64,000 nt of DNA from contig CAZRXG010000002.1 in assembly GCA_964603985.1 (NCBI GenBank), positions 62,001 through 126,000 on the forward strand. Direction: 5' to 3'. This document shows, piece by piece, positions 42,773-51,699 of this stretch (position 1 is the stretch's first letter; every line of letters starts with the position of its first letter). Both the position numbers and the translations under genes were made by a program. Origin of the DNA: CAZRXG01 sp964603985 (lineage in GTDB: Bacteria > Chloroflexota > Anaerolineae > Aggregatilineales > UBA3940). A model generated the notes under the pieces. It was not told the DNA's origin. It ran no database searches and was given only the letters and a program-made list of their open reading frames with translations.

Positions 42773-43207
42773 TTACCGAAGGGCCGCGCCTTCTAACTCC
42801 TGAGCCCGTCTGACCAGGTCGGCGAGTGAGGTGCTTTCGAGACGAGCTACCAGTGCCTGCTGTGCCTCGGTGAAGATCTCGCAGAAGGGGCAGGTTGGCG
42901 AGAATTCGCATACGGCCGGGTCGCGCGTGCAGCGGTTGAGCGTGATCGGCCCGTCAATTGCTTCGATGATCTCGCGCATCGTGATCGTTTCCGCCGGGCG
43001 AGCGAGGTTCACACCCCCGCTGGCCCCACGTGTTGCTTCCAGTACGCCCCTCACTACCAACTGGGAGACGATCTTGGCCAGAAACGGAAGCGGGATCTTC
43101 TGCCGCTCGGCGATGGTGGCCGTAGCGACACGTTCGTCGCTTGAGAGTTGGGCCACCTCAACAGTGGCCCGCAGAGCATAGTCAGCCTGCCGGGTAATCT
43201 CCAACAT
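42773..43207 (-). CDS. Rrf2-family transcriptional regulator
   Basis: Dimeric winged-helix repressor (144 aa) of the IscR/NsrR/RirA type. The N-terminus LEITRQADYALRATVEVA and the wing region GVLEATRGASGGVNLARP are diagnostic. Four cysteines, C93, C100, C106 and C109, occupy the loop that binds an iron-sulfur cluster in IscR/NsrR-like members, where three are used. Cluster sensing of iron, NO or redox state is thus likely. The regulated genes are not evident; the gene stands divergently from a GT2 gene across 336 bp containing an inverted repeat (43233-43271) that may be an autoregulatory operator. Confidence 0.9.
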   Translation of the reverse strand: MLEITRQADYALRATVEVAQLSSDERVATATIAERQKIPLPFLAKIVSQLVVRGVLEATRGASGGVNLARPAETITMREIIEAIDGPITLNRCTRDPAVCEFSPTCPFCEIFTEAQQALVARLESTSLADLVRRAQELEGAALR

Positions 43208-43543
43208 GTATATCTACCTTCACTGCGGTGTGGCTCGTTGTAACGTGGTATCCCATAGCCGGGCAACGAGCATCTTAGCCGAGCGCTCCTCCAGATAAAG
43301 AATAAATCTCTACATAAAAGATGTCAATTTACGATTATCCCCCCCAGTTTATCACGACTTCCCCCAATCACCTATGCTTCTGGGACATATTGAGATAAAA
43401 ATCATCTTCTAGGGTGATCTTTGTCGTGGCAGGCCGCCTCACCCAGACCGGCGACCTGACGTATTTTTGCACTTCTCGCACAAAAAGGATATTGTGGCGC
43501 TCTAAGAAGACCTCAGCCGGAGAGAAAGGACGCGCGGCGGCTT
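43208..43543. other. 336-bp intergenic region between the Rrf2 gene and the GT2 gene
   Basis: No convincing gene is present. Next to the Rrf2 start lies an 8-bp inverted repeat, GCTCGTTG (43233-43240) and CAACGAGC (43264-43271). The middle (about 43300-43420) is notably A/T-rich. Near the right end TTGCAC (43467-43472) and TATTGT (43490-43495) are spaced by 17 bp, a weak candidate promoter for the GT2 gene. The ribosome site GAGAAAGGA precedes ATG 43544. Confidence 0.6.
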
Positions 43544-44554
43544 ATGTCTGTTCACGAACACGACGCAGTTGAGCTATCCGTGGTTATCCCGGTCTACAAC
43601 GAACTGGAAAACCTTGACCCGCTCCAGGCCGAACTGGATGCTGCGTTGGACGCGCTGGACATTCCATACGAGATCGTCTACGTTAACGACGGCAGCCGCG
43701 ACGGCAGCGCGGCCAGGCTGGAAGAGCTGGCGAAGTCGCATCCCGGCACGGTGGTTTACGTCAACCTGCGGCGCAACTTCGGGCAAACGGCGGCGATTGC
43801 GGCAGGCATCGACTATGCGCGCGGCAGGGCCGTCGCGCTGCTGGATGCCGATCTGCAAAACGATCCCGCCGACATTGGCATGCTGCTGGACAGGCTGAAC
43901 GAAGGCCACGACGTGGTAAGCGGCTGGCGTCGTGACCGAAAGGATAAGTACGTCACGCGGCGGATCCCCTCGATGACGGCCAACTGGCTGATCTCCACCG
44001 TCACCGGCATACACCTGCACGATTACGGCTGCACATTGAAGGTCTACCGCCGCGAGGTGCTGGACGAGGTGCGCCTGTACGGCGAGATGCACCGCTTCAT
44101 CCCGGTGTTTGCCGCGGCGGCGGGGGCGAGCATCACCGAGGTGGTCGTCAACCACCGGGCGCGGGTGCACGGCCAGAGCAAATACGGGCTGGGGCGCACC
44201 TTTAAGGTCATCCTCGACCTGATCACCGTCAAGTTCCTGCTGAGCTACCGCACCACGCCGATGTATCTTTTCGGCGGTGTAGGGATCGGTCTGATGGGGA
44301 TCAGCTTCCTGGTGCTGCTGGGGGCGCTGCTCAACAAGTGGATACGCGGCGCGTCGCTGATCCGGACGCCGCTGCCCCAACTGGCGGCCACGTTCTTCGT
44401 GCTGGGCGTTCACTCCATCCTGCTGGGACTGGTGGCCGAGCTTCTGGTGCGCACCTACCACGAGTCGCAAGACAAGCCGATCTACGTCGTCAGGAAAGTT
44501 ATGGACGGGACAGGCGAGCGATCTGCCCACCGGCGCAACAATCAACGCCGCTGA
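43544..44554 (+). CDS. Membrane GT2 glycosyltransferase (polyprenyl-phosphate type)
   Basis: A GT-A enzyme of 336 residues transferring a sugar to a polyprenyl-phosphate carrier at the inner face of the membrane, as DPM synthase, ArnC and GtrB do. ELSVVIPVYNELENL, the YVNDGSRDGS donor site, and DADLQNDP (D101 and D103, metal binding) are canonical. CTLKVYRREVLDEV and the conserved RVHGQSKYGLGRTFKVILDLITVKF-type segment mark the ArnC/GtrB subgroup. Two C-terminal membrane helices lie at about 236-262 and 276-305. The downstream GT39 protein would be the natural user of the lipid-linked sugar product. Confidence 0.9.
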   Translation: MSVHEHDAVELSVVIPVYNELENLDPLQAELDAALDALDIPYEIVYVNDGSRDGSAARLEELAKSHPGTVVYVNLRRNFGQTAAIAAGIDYARGRAVALLDADLQNDPADIGMLLDRLNEGHDVVSGWRRDRKDKYVTRRIPSMTANWLISTVTGIHLHDYGCTLKVYRREVLDEVRLYGEMHRFIPVFAAAAGASITEVVVNHRARVHGQSKYGLGRTFKVILDLITVKFLLSYRTTPMYLFGGVGIGLMGISFLVLLGALLNKWIRGASLIRTPLPQLAATFFVLGVHSILLGLVAELLVRTYHESQDKPIYVVRKVMDGTGERSAHRRNNQRR

Positions 44555-44598
44555 TTCACCCCCCGCCGATTGACGGCTGCCCCACGATTGGATAAGGT

Positions 44599-44634
44599 AT
44601 CACACGTCTGCGTGCCACTGTGCAGGCGTGTGAT
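44599..44634 (+). promoter_or_regulatory. Long intergenic hairpin between GT2 and GT39 genes
   Basis: ATCACACGTCTGC (44599-44611) pairs with GCAGGCGTGTGAT (44622-44634): 13 bp including one G-U wobble, around a 10-nt loop. No T-run follows, so it is not a simple terminator. It lies 26 nt before the GT39 start and could be a processing site, an attenuating structure or an operator. Confidence 0.55.
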
Positions 44635-44660
44635 GATTCTCCCGTGAACTGGATGCGTGC

Positions 44661-47036
44661 ATGCAAAAGTCGACCCGGCGCGGCGATTTCTCTTCCTTCT
44701 GGCTCCTGGCGGTGACAATCGTGCTGCTGGGGGTGGCGCTGCGCCTGGTCGCCACGCTGCGGCTGCCCCTGTTCCTCGACGAGGCGCTGCACATTCTCCG
44801 CGCGCACCGCGCGATGGAAGGCGACCTGTTCGTCGGCCCCATCCGCAAGTGGCTGTATCCGGTCGCCCTGGCCCTGCTGCGGCCAACCGGGCCTGAAGGC
44901 CCCTGGCTGGCCCGGAGCGGATCGGCGCTGCTGGGCGCACTGTCCATTGCCTGCTGCATCGCGCTGGGCCGCCTGCTTGACGACCGGCGCACCGGCCTGC
45001 TGGCCGGGTTGTTCTACGCCGTCCTGCCGCTGGCCGTCTTCCACGAGCGGCAGGCGCTCGCCGACCCGATGCTGGCGGCGTTCACGACGTTCAGCACGGT
45101 TCTGTCGATCCGGCTGGCGCGCGCGCCGCGCTGGTGGATGGCACCCGCCCTGGGGCTGGCACTGGCGGTCGCCTACCTGACCAAGGTTTCCGCGCTGCCG
45201 TTTGTGGGTCTGCCGGTTGTGGCCGTGATATTGTTCTCGCGGGACTGGCGCACTCGCTGGCGGGCGCTGGCCCTGTTCGTGCTGGCTTTGCTCATCGCCG
45301 CCGGGCCGATTGTCTGGGCCTACCGAGGATACGCCCAGGAGCGGGCAGTCAGCGGCACCTCCACCGACCTGGCCGTAGGCAGCATCACGTCGCTGATCGG
45401 GCTGGGGCAGCCCGGTTACGCTAAACTGGTGCGATTCTACCTGCAAACCTACGGTGAGACGGTGTGGCGGTACGTCGGCGTGCCCCTGCTGGCGCTCGTC
45501 GCGCTGGCCGGGGTGTGGGCCGCCCTGGGAGAGCGCCGGCGGGCCGTCCTGTTCCTCGCACTGCCGGGGGTGGTTTTCGCATTCATCCCGCTGCTGGTCG
45601 TCAGCCCCGCCGATTTCTTCGCCCCGCGCTACATTCTACAGAACGCCGCGCCCCTGGTCGTCCTGGCCGCACTGGGACTGCGGATCACGCTGGCTCGGCT
45701 GGATGGCCGCCGTCCGGGATTAGGACGGTGGATCGGGGTGCTGGCGCTCGTCGTGACCGTCGCCCCGGCGCTGTGGTTCGCCGCCCTGCTGATCCGCGAT
45801 CCGGCTCAGGCTCCGCTGACCCGAATAGATCGCAGGCAGTACATCAGCGGCGACCCAAGCGGCAGCGGACGCGACGAGGCTGCGCGGGATCTGTGGGAAG
45901 TGTGGCAGGCCGGTGACGGGGTGCACGTCGATGCGATGGCGAGCGGGGAGTCGGCGGCCTGGCTGGACGCCCACCTCGGCCCGCTCGTCGGGGAGTTTCT
46001 GTACTTCCGGCGCGGCGACTCTGAACTGCGGGCGGCGCTGACGACCTGGCTGGCGGCGGGCGATCAGGTATATTTCCTCGAAGAGAGCAAGCCCCACCCA
46101 CTGCCCGACACGCCCATGGACACCCGCCTCGAACCGGTGAGGGAATACGAGAGCGGCGCGGGGCCGCTGCGCCTTTACCGCGTCACCGGGATAGACGGCC
46201 CGCTGGCCGACCGGGTTTACGCCCGGCTGGCCCCCGACCCGGAGAAGCTGGCCGCCGATCAGGCCGCGCTGGCCGGGGCGCTGATGTCCGGCGGCTTGCA
46301 AAGCCCCTTGCAAAGCCCGGTGCTGGTTTTTCCCCCCAACCACGCGCCCGCGCTGGCCGATCTGGTTGGGCGCAACGTTCTGCCACTGTCGCCCGGCGTC
46401 TGGCCCCTCGAACCGGGCGCAATCAAGGCGGCGCTGGATGCGCTCGACCTGGATGCGGATGGCCTCGCCGTCGAGGTTGTGGTTGTCGATGAGGCGAATG
46501 TCGACCCTCAGCGCGTGCTGCTCTCGACGCTCACCCGGAGCCTGTACCACGTCGGCGATGACTGGTTCGGTCTGCTGCACCGCTGGCGCTTCGTGACCGG
46601 CCCCACTGACCCGACCCTGGCCCCGCTCGACGCGCAGTACGAGGGCGTGATCGATCTGGCCGCCGGGGCCATCCTCGACCCGGAGGCCCGGCCCGGCGAG
46701 GCAGTGCGGCTGGCGATGCAGTGGCGCACGCCGGTCGAGATAGAGGATTCGTTCAAGGTGTTTGCCCACGTCGTGGATGAGGACGGCACACTGTGGGCGC
46801 AGCACGACGGGGTTCCGGGCGGCGGCCTGCTGCCCATGACTGCCTGGCAGCCGGGCGAGGACGTGATCGACCGCCTCGCGATTGAATTGCCCGCCGACCT
46901 GCCGCCCGGCGAATACACGATCTGGGTGGGGATATACCACCCGGACAGCGGTCTCCGTCTGCCAGTGACGGGCGGAGGGGAAACGGGGCCGGATTACGTG
47001 GTGTTCGGGCGGTTCAGCGTCATGCCGCCGGAGTGA
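44661..47036 (+). CDS. GT39-type membrane glycosyltransferase with C-terminal beta domain
   Basis: A PMT/ArnT-like GT-C enzyme (791 aa) with about ten membrane helices in residues 10-400. The first external loop carries LFLDEALH (D40, E41), the catalytic Asp-Glu pair of this fold. It would use a polyprenyl-phosphate sugar, as made by the upstream GT2, to glycosylate an external acceptor. The second half is soluble. Residues about 660-788 form a beta-sandwich with VRLAMQWRTPVEIEDSFKV and LPADLPPGEYTIWVGIYHP, an arrangement I associate with large GT39 proteins of Chloroflexota. The acceptor is unknown. It ends only 3 bp from the convergent phosphodiesterase gene. Confidence 0.85.
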   Translation: MQKSTRRGDFSSFWLLAVTIVLLGVALRLVATLRLPLFLDEALHILRAHRAMEGDLFVGPIRKWLYPVALALLRPTGPEGPWLARSGSALLGALSIACCIALGRLLDDRRTGLLAGLFYAVLPLAVFHERQALADPMLAAFTTFSTVLSIRLARAPRWWMAPALGLALAVAYLTKVSALPFVGLPVVAVILFSRDWRTRWRALALFVLALLIAAGPIVWAYRGYAQERAVSGTSTDLAVGSITSLIGLGQPGYAKLVRFYLQTYGETVWRYVGVPLLALVALAGVWAALGERRRAVLFLALPGVVFAFIPLLVVSPADFFAPRYILQNAAPLVVLAALGLRITLARLDGRRPGLGRWIGVLALVVTVAPALWFAALLIRDPAQAPLTRIDRRQYISGDPSGSGRDEAARDLWEVWQAGDGVHVDAMASGESAAWLDAHLGPLVGEFLYFRRGDSELRAALTTWLAAGDQVYFLEESKPHPLPDTPMDTRLEPVREYESGAGPLRLYRVTGIDGPLADRVYARLAPDPEKLAADQAALAGALMSGGLQSPLQSPVLVFPPNHAPALADLVGRNVLPLSPGVWPLEPGAIKAALDALDLDADGLAVEVVVVDEANVDPQRVLLSTLTRSLYHVGDDWFGLLHRWRFVTGPTDPTLAPLDAQYEGVIDLAAGAILDPEARPGEAVRLAMQWRTPVEIEDSFKVFAHVVDEDGTLWAQHDGVPGGGLLPMTAWQPGEDVIDRLAIELPADLPPGEYTIWVGIYHPDSGLRLPVTGGGETGPDYVVFGRFSVMPPE

Positions 47037-47039
47037 GGC

Positions 47040-48680
47040 TCAGTCCAGGTAGCCCAGTGCTCGCAGGCGGTCTTCGATCTCGGCCGTCTCTTCCGCGCTG
47101 AGGCCGGTCTCCACATCGACGGCGATCTCGTCGGCAGTGCTGTAGACCACCTCGCGCCGCTCCTCCATGACCTCGGTGAGCGGTCGCCCATCCATCACTT
47201 CGGGGACGGGCAGCCCCATCAGGTGCATCACGGTCGGGGCAACGTCGGTGATGTGCGCTCCCCCAAGCGCCACCCCCGGCCTGATCCCGGTCCCGGTGGC
47301 GATGAAGATCCCCTCACTGCGGTGGCAGCCCGAGTCGCCGCGTATCTGCTGCGGGAACAGCTCGCTGCTGGTGGCAAACAGCGGGAACGCGATACAGCGG
47401 TAGCCGTCCAGGATGAACTGGATGTCGGGGCCGTTCTCGGCGAAGGGGCCGCGAAACTCCTCGTCGCGCAGAACGACGCGGTCCAGGATCGGCCCACCGC
47501 CGACCGGGTGGCGCAGGCTCTTCAGCGCCTCGATCACCTGCTCGCGGACTTCGGCCTCTTCCGCCCCCGGCTCGACGCTGCCGTGCGGGTGCCTGCCCCT
47601 GGTGTTGACGTAAATCTGCCCAACGTGCCCCATCGAGAAGGCTTTGGTGCGGCTCCAATCAACGTCGTCGTAGGACAGGAACTTGCTCACGACCGCGTTG
47701 CGCTGCTTCTTTGAGACGCGCGAGGCGATATTGTGCAGGCCCGTCTTCTCCAGCAGGTGGTAGACCGACGCCGGGGAAACGCCCCGCCAGAACAAAAACT
47801 CCTTCAGGCGGGTGACGGGGGTGTGCTTGAAGTGCATCAGCCCGGCCTCGACCAGGAGCAGGTTAATGTTCGCCGTGTAGTGCAGCGGCCCAAAGCCATG
47901 ATCGGACATGACCAGGACGGCGGTGTCGGGCGGCAGCGCGTCGAGCAGCCTGCCGATCTGGGTGTCGATCAGGGCGTAGATGTCGCGCAGGCTATGCCGG
48001 ACGTGCTCCGGCGCGCCGGGTTCGTGGTGGGGGTGCGTCGGATCGGCGAAGCGCCACAGCGCGTGGGAGGCGATGTCGGTCGAGGTGAAAACCGCCATCA
48101 TCACGTCCCAGGGCTCGTTTTCGAGCAGGGCCAGCGCGTAACGCCCGCGCACCTTGACCAGATCGTGAATGTCGGCGATGAAGGCGTCCTCCTCACCGCG
48201 CTTGTACTGGATATCCGGCGCGATGCGGTACGGGCCAAGCTCCGGCTCGTAGCGCCTGATCAGGTCGTCCGGGTAGCAGATGGTCGCGTTGCGCGGCGAG
48301 AGCAGACCGGTGATCATGAAGCCGTTGATCGGGCGCGGCGGGTAGGTCACCGGCACGTTGACCGCCCCCACCCGCAGCCCGGCCTCCGAGAGTCGCTCCC
48401 ACAGCGTCGGCTGCTGGATCGAGGTGGCATTGACCATGTCGTAGCCGGTGCCCCTGGGCCGGATGAAGTCGAAGACGCCGTGCTTACCGGGGTTGGTGCC
48501 CGTCATGAAGCTGGGCCAGGCGGGCGAGGTGACGGGCGGGAAAGTCGAGTTGAGGTCGCAGCTTGTGCCCGCGTCGATCAGGCGTTTGAGGTTGGGGAGA
48601 TGCCCCTCCTCGGCCCAGGGACGGATCAGGGTAAAGGTCCCCCCGTCAAGGCCGATGATTAACGTGCGTTTGGGTTGCAT
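47040..48680 (-). CDS. Alkaline-phosphatase-superfamily phosphodiesterase (paralogue 1)
   Basis: A 546-residue member of the type I phosphodiesterase/nucleotide pyrophosphatase family. LIIGLDGGTF supplies metal ligand Asp12. The nucleophile Thr51 lies in PPVTSPAWPSFMTG. SDHGFGP in the middle supplies further metal ligands, and the C-terminal half contains GTGIRPG and ITDVAPTVMHLMGLPVP. Members hydrolyse phosphodiester bonds of nucleotides, lipids or glycans. It has no signal peptide, so it is probably cytosolic. The adjacent gene is a close paralogue, 30 nt away, and both follow a flippase-like gene on the same strand. Confidence 0.88.
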   Translation of the reverse strand: MQPKRTLIIGLDGGTFTLIRPWAEEGHLPNLKRLIDAGTSCDLNSTFPPVTSPAWPSFMTGTNPGKHGVFDFIRPRGTGYDMVNATSIQQPTLWERLSEAGLRVGAVNVPVTYPPRPINGFMITGLLSPRNATICYPDDLIRRYEPELGPYRIAPDIQYKRGEEDAFIADIHDLVKVRGRYALALLENEPWDVMMAVFTSTDIASHALWRFADPTHPHHEPGAPEHVRHSLRDIYALIDTQIGRLLDALPPDTAVLVMSDHGFGPLHYTANINLLLVEAGLMHFKHTPVTRLKEFLFWRGVSPASVYHLLEKTGLHNIASRVSKKQRNAVVSKFLSYDDVDWSRTKAFSMGHVGQIYVNTRGRHPHGSVEPGAEEAEVREQVIEALKSLRHPVGGGPILDRVVLRDEEFRGPFAENGPDIQFILDGYRCIAFPLFATSSELFPQQIRGDSGCHRSEGIFIATGTGIRPGVALGGAHITDVAPTVMHLMGLPVPEVMDGRPLTEVMEERREVVYSTADEIAVDVETGLSAEETAEIEDRLRALGYLD

Positions 48681-48710
48681 GCTTGCACCTGTTTCGCGAA
48701 AAACTATCGC

Positions 48711-50387
48711 TCAGGAAATGTATCCCAGGTCGCGGAGCCGCTCGATAACGGCGTCCTCCTCCTCCCGGTCGTAGACATCCTCGTCCAGGTCACCATAGCC
48801 GCTGGGCGGTGCCTCGTAGCTGTACTCGACCGGGCGTCGCTCCGTGACTTCCGGCTTAAAAACGTCGAGCAGCACCCTGCCGTCCATGTAGCGCGGCACC
48901 TGGAGGCCCATCGCCCACAGGATGGTGGGGGCAATGTCGGTGATGACGGCCTCCTTCACCTCGACGCCCTGCCGGACGTCCGGCCCGTGCAGGACGACGA
49001 TGCCGTCCATGTGATGGTGGCCGGTCTGCCCAAAGCTGTCCTCGATGATGTGATTCGAGCCGAAGTCCGCATGTCCGAAGGAGACGTAGCGGGCACGGTC
49101 GGTGTGCAGCACGATGTCGGGCATGCGCTCGAAAGCATTCCCCGCGAAGATCTCCTCACGGCGGTAGGCGGCCTGGACAACCTGATCGCCGGTCGTGGGG
49201 TCGCGCAGCGCGAGCGCCGCCTGGATGATGGCGTCGCGGGTCGCCTCGTAATCCTCGCCCGGCTCGACGGTGCCGTCAGGGCGCAGATCTTTGACGTTCA
49301 GGTAGACCTGGCCGAAATTCCCGACGGCGAAGGCTCTGGTGCGCTTCCAATCCACGTCGTGGAACGACAGGAACACTCTGCGCAGCAGGCCCTGGCTGCG
49401 CCCGCGTTTGACGCGCTTGCGTAGCCTGCTCAGGCCGACGGCGGTCAGGACGCGCAGCACGTTGAGCGGGGTGAAGCCTAACCGGTACAGCAGCAGCTTG
49501 GCCTGGCTGAGCGGATCGCGCTTGATCTTGAGGTAGCCCTCTCGCATCAGCCAGTTGTTGACGTGAAAAAACTTGTGAAACGGCCCGAAGCCGTGATCGG
49601 ACATTACGACCACCAACGCGTCCTCCGGGACGCGCTCCAGGATGGCTCCCACCTGCTCGTCGACCGTCCGGTAGTACTCCTCGATGGCGGGCATGCAGCG
49701 CCGGGCCTCGTCAGGATCGTGGCGCGGGTGATCGGGGTCAATGATGTGCCAGATCTCGTGTTGCAGGTTGTCGGTCGTCTCCATCACGTAGATGAAGAGG
49801 TCCCAGGGCCGGGTATCGAGCAGGTAGCACACCACGCGCGAGCGCTGAATCTCCATCTGCGTGACATCGCGGGTGAACTCGGCCCGGTCGCGCCCGCGCG
49901 CGCCCTCGTCCATCTGTAAGGGGAAGTGCCCCACCGCCCCCTCGATCTCCTGCCGGAGGTCGGGCGGGTACGTATAGCCGCTGTCCTCCGTCGGGGCGAG
50001 GAAGGTGGCGAGCAGGTAGCCGTTGAGCGGGCGGGGCGGGTACGTCATCGGCAGGCTGACCACGCCGCACTTGCCACCGGCCTTGCTGACACGCTCCCAG
50101 ATCGGCGGGGCCTGCCAGGTCGTGACGTTTGACACCTCAATGTAGTACCCGTCTGGGCGGGGATAGGTGAAATCGATCATGCCGTGCTGGCCGGGGTTGG
50201 TGCCGGTCGCCATGCTGACCCACGCCGACGCCGACACGGGCGGGATCGTGGTCGTCAGGAGGCCGGACGCGCCCTCGTCGATCAGCTTCTTGAGGCGCGG
50301 CATCTTGCCTGCGTCAAGCAGAGGTTGGAGCAGATCGAAGGTTGCGCCGTCGATGCCGATGACGGCAACTTTTCGCAGATCACTCAT
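48711..50387 (-). CDS. Alkaline-phosphatase-superfamily phosphodiesterase (paralogue 2)
   Basis: A 558-residue paralogue of the downstream gene with the same layout. Metal ligand Asp13 is in VIGIDGATF, the nucleophile position is Ser52 in PPVSASAWVSMATG rather than Thr, SDHGFGPFHKF is in the middle, and ITDIAPTILWAMGLQVP is near the end. The two differ most in the C-terminal 60 residues, where this copy has an acidic, Tyr-rich stretch. The Ser/Thr change at the nucleophile and separate retention of both copies suggest different substrates. Its start overlaps the flippase gene's 3' end by 8 bp, indicating translational coupling. Confidence 0.87.
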   Translation of the reverse strand: MSDLRKVAVIGIDGATFDLLQPLLDAGKMPRLKKLIDEGASGLLTTTIPPVSASAWVSMATGTNPGQHGMIDFTYPRPDGYYIEVSNVTTWQAPPIWERVSKAGGKCGVVSLPMTYPPRPLNGYLLATFLAPTEDSGYTYPPDLRQEIEGAVGHFPLQMDEGARGRDRAEFTRDVTQMEIQRSRVVCYLLDTRPWDLFIYVMETTDNLQHEIWHIIDPDHPRHDPDEARRCMPAIEEYYRTVDEQVGAILERVPEDALVVVMSDHGFGPFHKFFHVNNWLMREGYLKIKRDPLSQAKLLLYRLGFTPLNVLRVLTAVGLSRLRKRVKRGRSQGLLRRVFLSFHDVDWKRTRAFAVGNFGQVYLNVKDLRPDGTVEPGEDYEATRDAIIQAALALRDPTTGDQVVQAAYRREEIFAGNAFERMPDIVLHTDRARYVSFGHADFGSNHIIEDSFGQTGHHHMDGIVVLHGPDVRQGVEVKEAVITDIAPTILWAMGLQVPRYMDGRVLLDVFKPEVTERRPVEYSYEAPPSGYGDLDEDVYDREEEDAVIERLRDLGYIS

Positions 50388-51402
50388 GTTGCGTTCGAAC
50401 GCCTCCTGTCACGTGTTGTACCCCACCGGCCAGAGATACTACCCCGCCGATGAGACCCGCGCCAAATCGCAGCAAGTTGAAGGCCAGCGCCATCGCGATG
50501 GCCTGCCCCGCCGGGACACCCACCAACCCAAACAGGATCTGGTAGGCGTATTCGCGCACCCCCAGCCCGTTGAATGAAAGCGGCAGCAGGCCGACAATGC
50601 TGATGATCGGCGTGTAGATGGCATAGTACCCAATCGAAAGATCGACGTTCAGCGCCAACCCGACCAGGTAATTGTCAAGGATCGAGGTGAAGGTAAAGGG
50701 CACCGAGACCAGCAGCCCCATCTCAAGCGCCCTGAGATCGTAGGTGCACAGCGCCTCGTGCAGCGAGGTGACCATCCGGTGCCCGGCGACCGGCCTCAAC
50801 AATGGGATGTGCTGTTCGATCCAGTTGGGAATGTCCAGGCGGACGAACCAGACGCCGAACACGATCACCAGGCACATCCCCGCGACGACGTACACCGCCT
50901 CACGTGGGAACAGGCCGGGCCGGATGGCGATCACGATCAACCCGATCAGCGAGGTGGCGAACAGCCCGACCACCCGCTCCGCGACCACGCTCGTCGCCGA
51001 GGCCGCGCCGTGCTGTGAGATGCGTCGCAGCTCGATGATCTTGGCGACATCTCCCCCAAAGCCGGTGGGCAGGAAGCTGTTCCAGAAGAAGCCCACCAGG
51101 TAGAGCAGGAACAGGTCGAGGATGGAAGTCCGGACGCCGAGCGGCGTCAACAGAACGTACCAGCGCACCGCGCGGGCCAGGATGGACAGCAGGAGCACCG
51201 CCCCCGCCAGCGCGTAGAACCAGCCGTTCAGGTTGGCGAGCTGGCTGGCAACCTCGCGCAGCCCGACCCGGCTCAGGAGCCAGGCCAGGAGCGACACGCT
51301 GATCACGATGCGTGCAATGCCGCCCCACCGCTTGCGGCTGCGCTGCCGTTGCGAAGCGTTCGGGGCTTCCGGGCTGCTATCACTCACGGTAATATCTTCC
51401 AT
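50380..51402 (-). CDS. UPF0104 / LPG-synthase-TM-type membrane protein (flippase-like)
   Basis: An integral membrane protein of 340 residues with about eight hydrophobic helices, belonging to the YbhN/AglD/MprF-flippase-like group (lysylphosphatidylglycerol synthase TM region). The family pattern includes LLYLVGFFWNSFLPTGFGGDVAKI and SVVAERVVGLFA, and near the end LLPLSFNGLGVREYAYQILF. Members are implicated in moving or modifying polar lipids or polyprenyl-linked glycans. Here it is first in a minus-strand unit with two phosphodiesterases, next to GT2/GT39 genes, which supports a lipid-glycan role. Direct activity is not established. Confidence 0.85.
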   Translation of the reverse strand: MEDITVSDSSPEAPNASQRQRSRKRWGGIARIVISVSLLAWLLSRVGLREVASQLANLNGWFYALAGAVLLLSILARAVRWYVLLTPLGVRTSILDLFLLYLVGFFWNSFLPTGFGGDVAKIIELRRISQHGAASATSVVAERVVGLFATSLIGLIVIAIRPGLFPREAVYVVAGMCLVIVFGVWFVRLDIPNWIEQHIPLLRPVAGHRMVTSLHEALCTYDLRALEMGLLVSVPFTFTSILDNYLVGLALNVDLSIGYYAIYTPIISIVGLLPLSFNGLGVREYAYQILFGLVGVPAGQAIAMALAFNLLRFGAGLIGGVVSLAGGVQHVTGGVRTQHE

Positions 51403-51516
51403 AATTCAGGGACACCGGCCTCCTGATGTGACAACCAATCGCAATAGTACCATGTTCGTTCTCGGCGTCAAGCCCTCCGGGAAAAGGTGCAGGTGAAACG
51501 TCGGCCAATTGCCGCG

Positions 51517-51545
51517 TTGAACTCTGGGCCGTCCCGCGCTATAAT
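51517..51545 (+). promoter_or_regulatory. sigma-70 promoter of rpsB-tsf
   Basis: TTGAAC (51517-51522) and TATAAT (51540-51545) are spaced by 17 bp. The leader to rpsB is about 150 nt and contains a hairpin at 51556-51578. Confidence 0.85.
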
Positions 51546-51555
51546 CTCGCCCGAC

Positions 51556-51578
51556 CCGGCACGGGTGCAGCGTGTCGG
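51556..51578 (+). promoter_or_regulatory. Hairpin in the rpsB leader
   Basis: CCGGCACG (51556-51563) can pair with CGTGTCGG (51571-51578), 8 bp with one G-U, around a 7-nt loop, at the very 5' end of the expected mRNA. S2 autoregulates rpsB-tsf through leader RNA in other bacteria; whether this hairpin is analogous is unknown. Confidence 0.35.
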
Positions 51579-51699
51579 GTTCCCGTACGAGAAGTACGGA
51601 GCAAACACGCAAGCCAGACCCGTGTGGTCGTGCCGGTCGGGTGCGTCCGGTTCCACCGGGGATGAAGGCTGCGGACGAAAAACGAAAGGATGGTTTAAC

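Noticed and set aside
46297..46322. Tandem TTGCAAAGCCC repeat in the GT39 gene
   Set aside because: A two-copy in-frame repeat encoding LQSP twice; no sign of wider significance.
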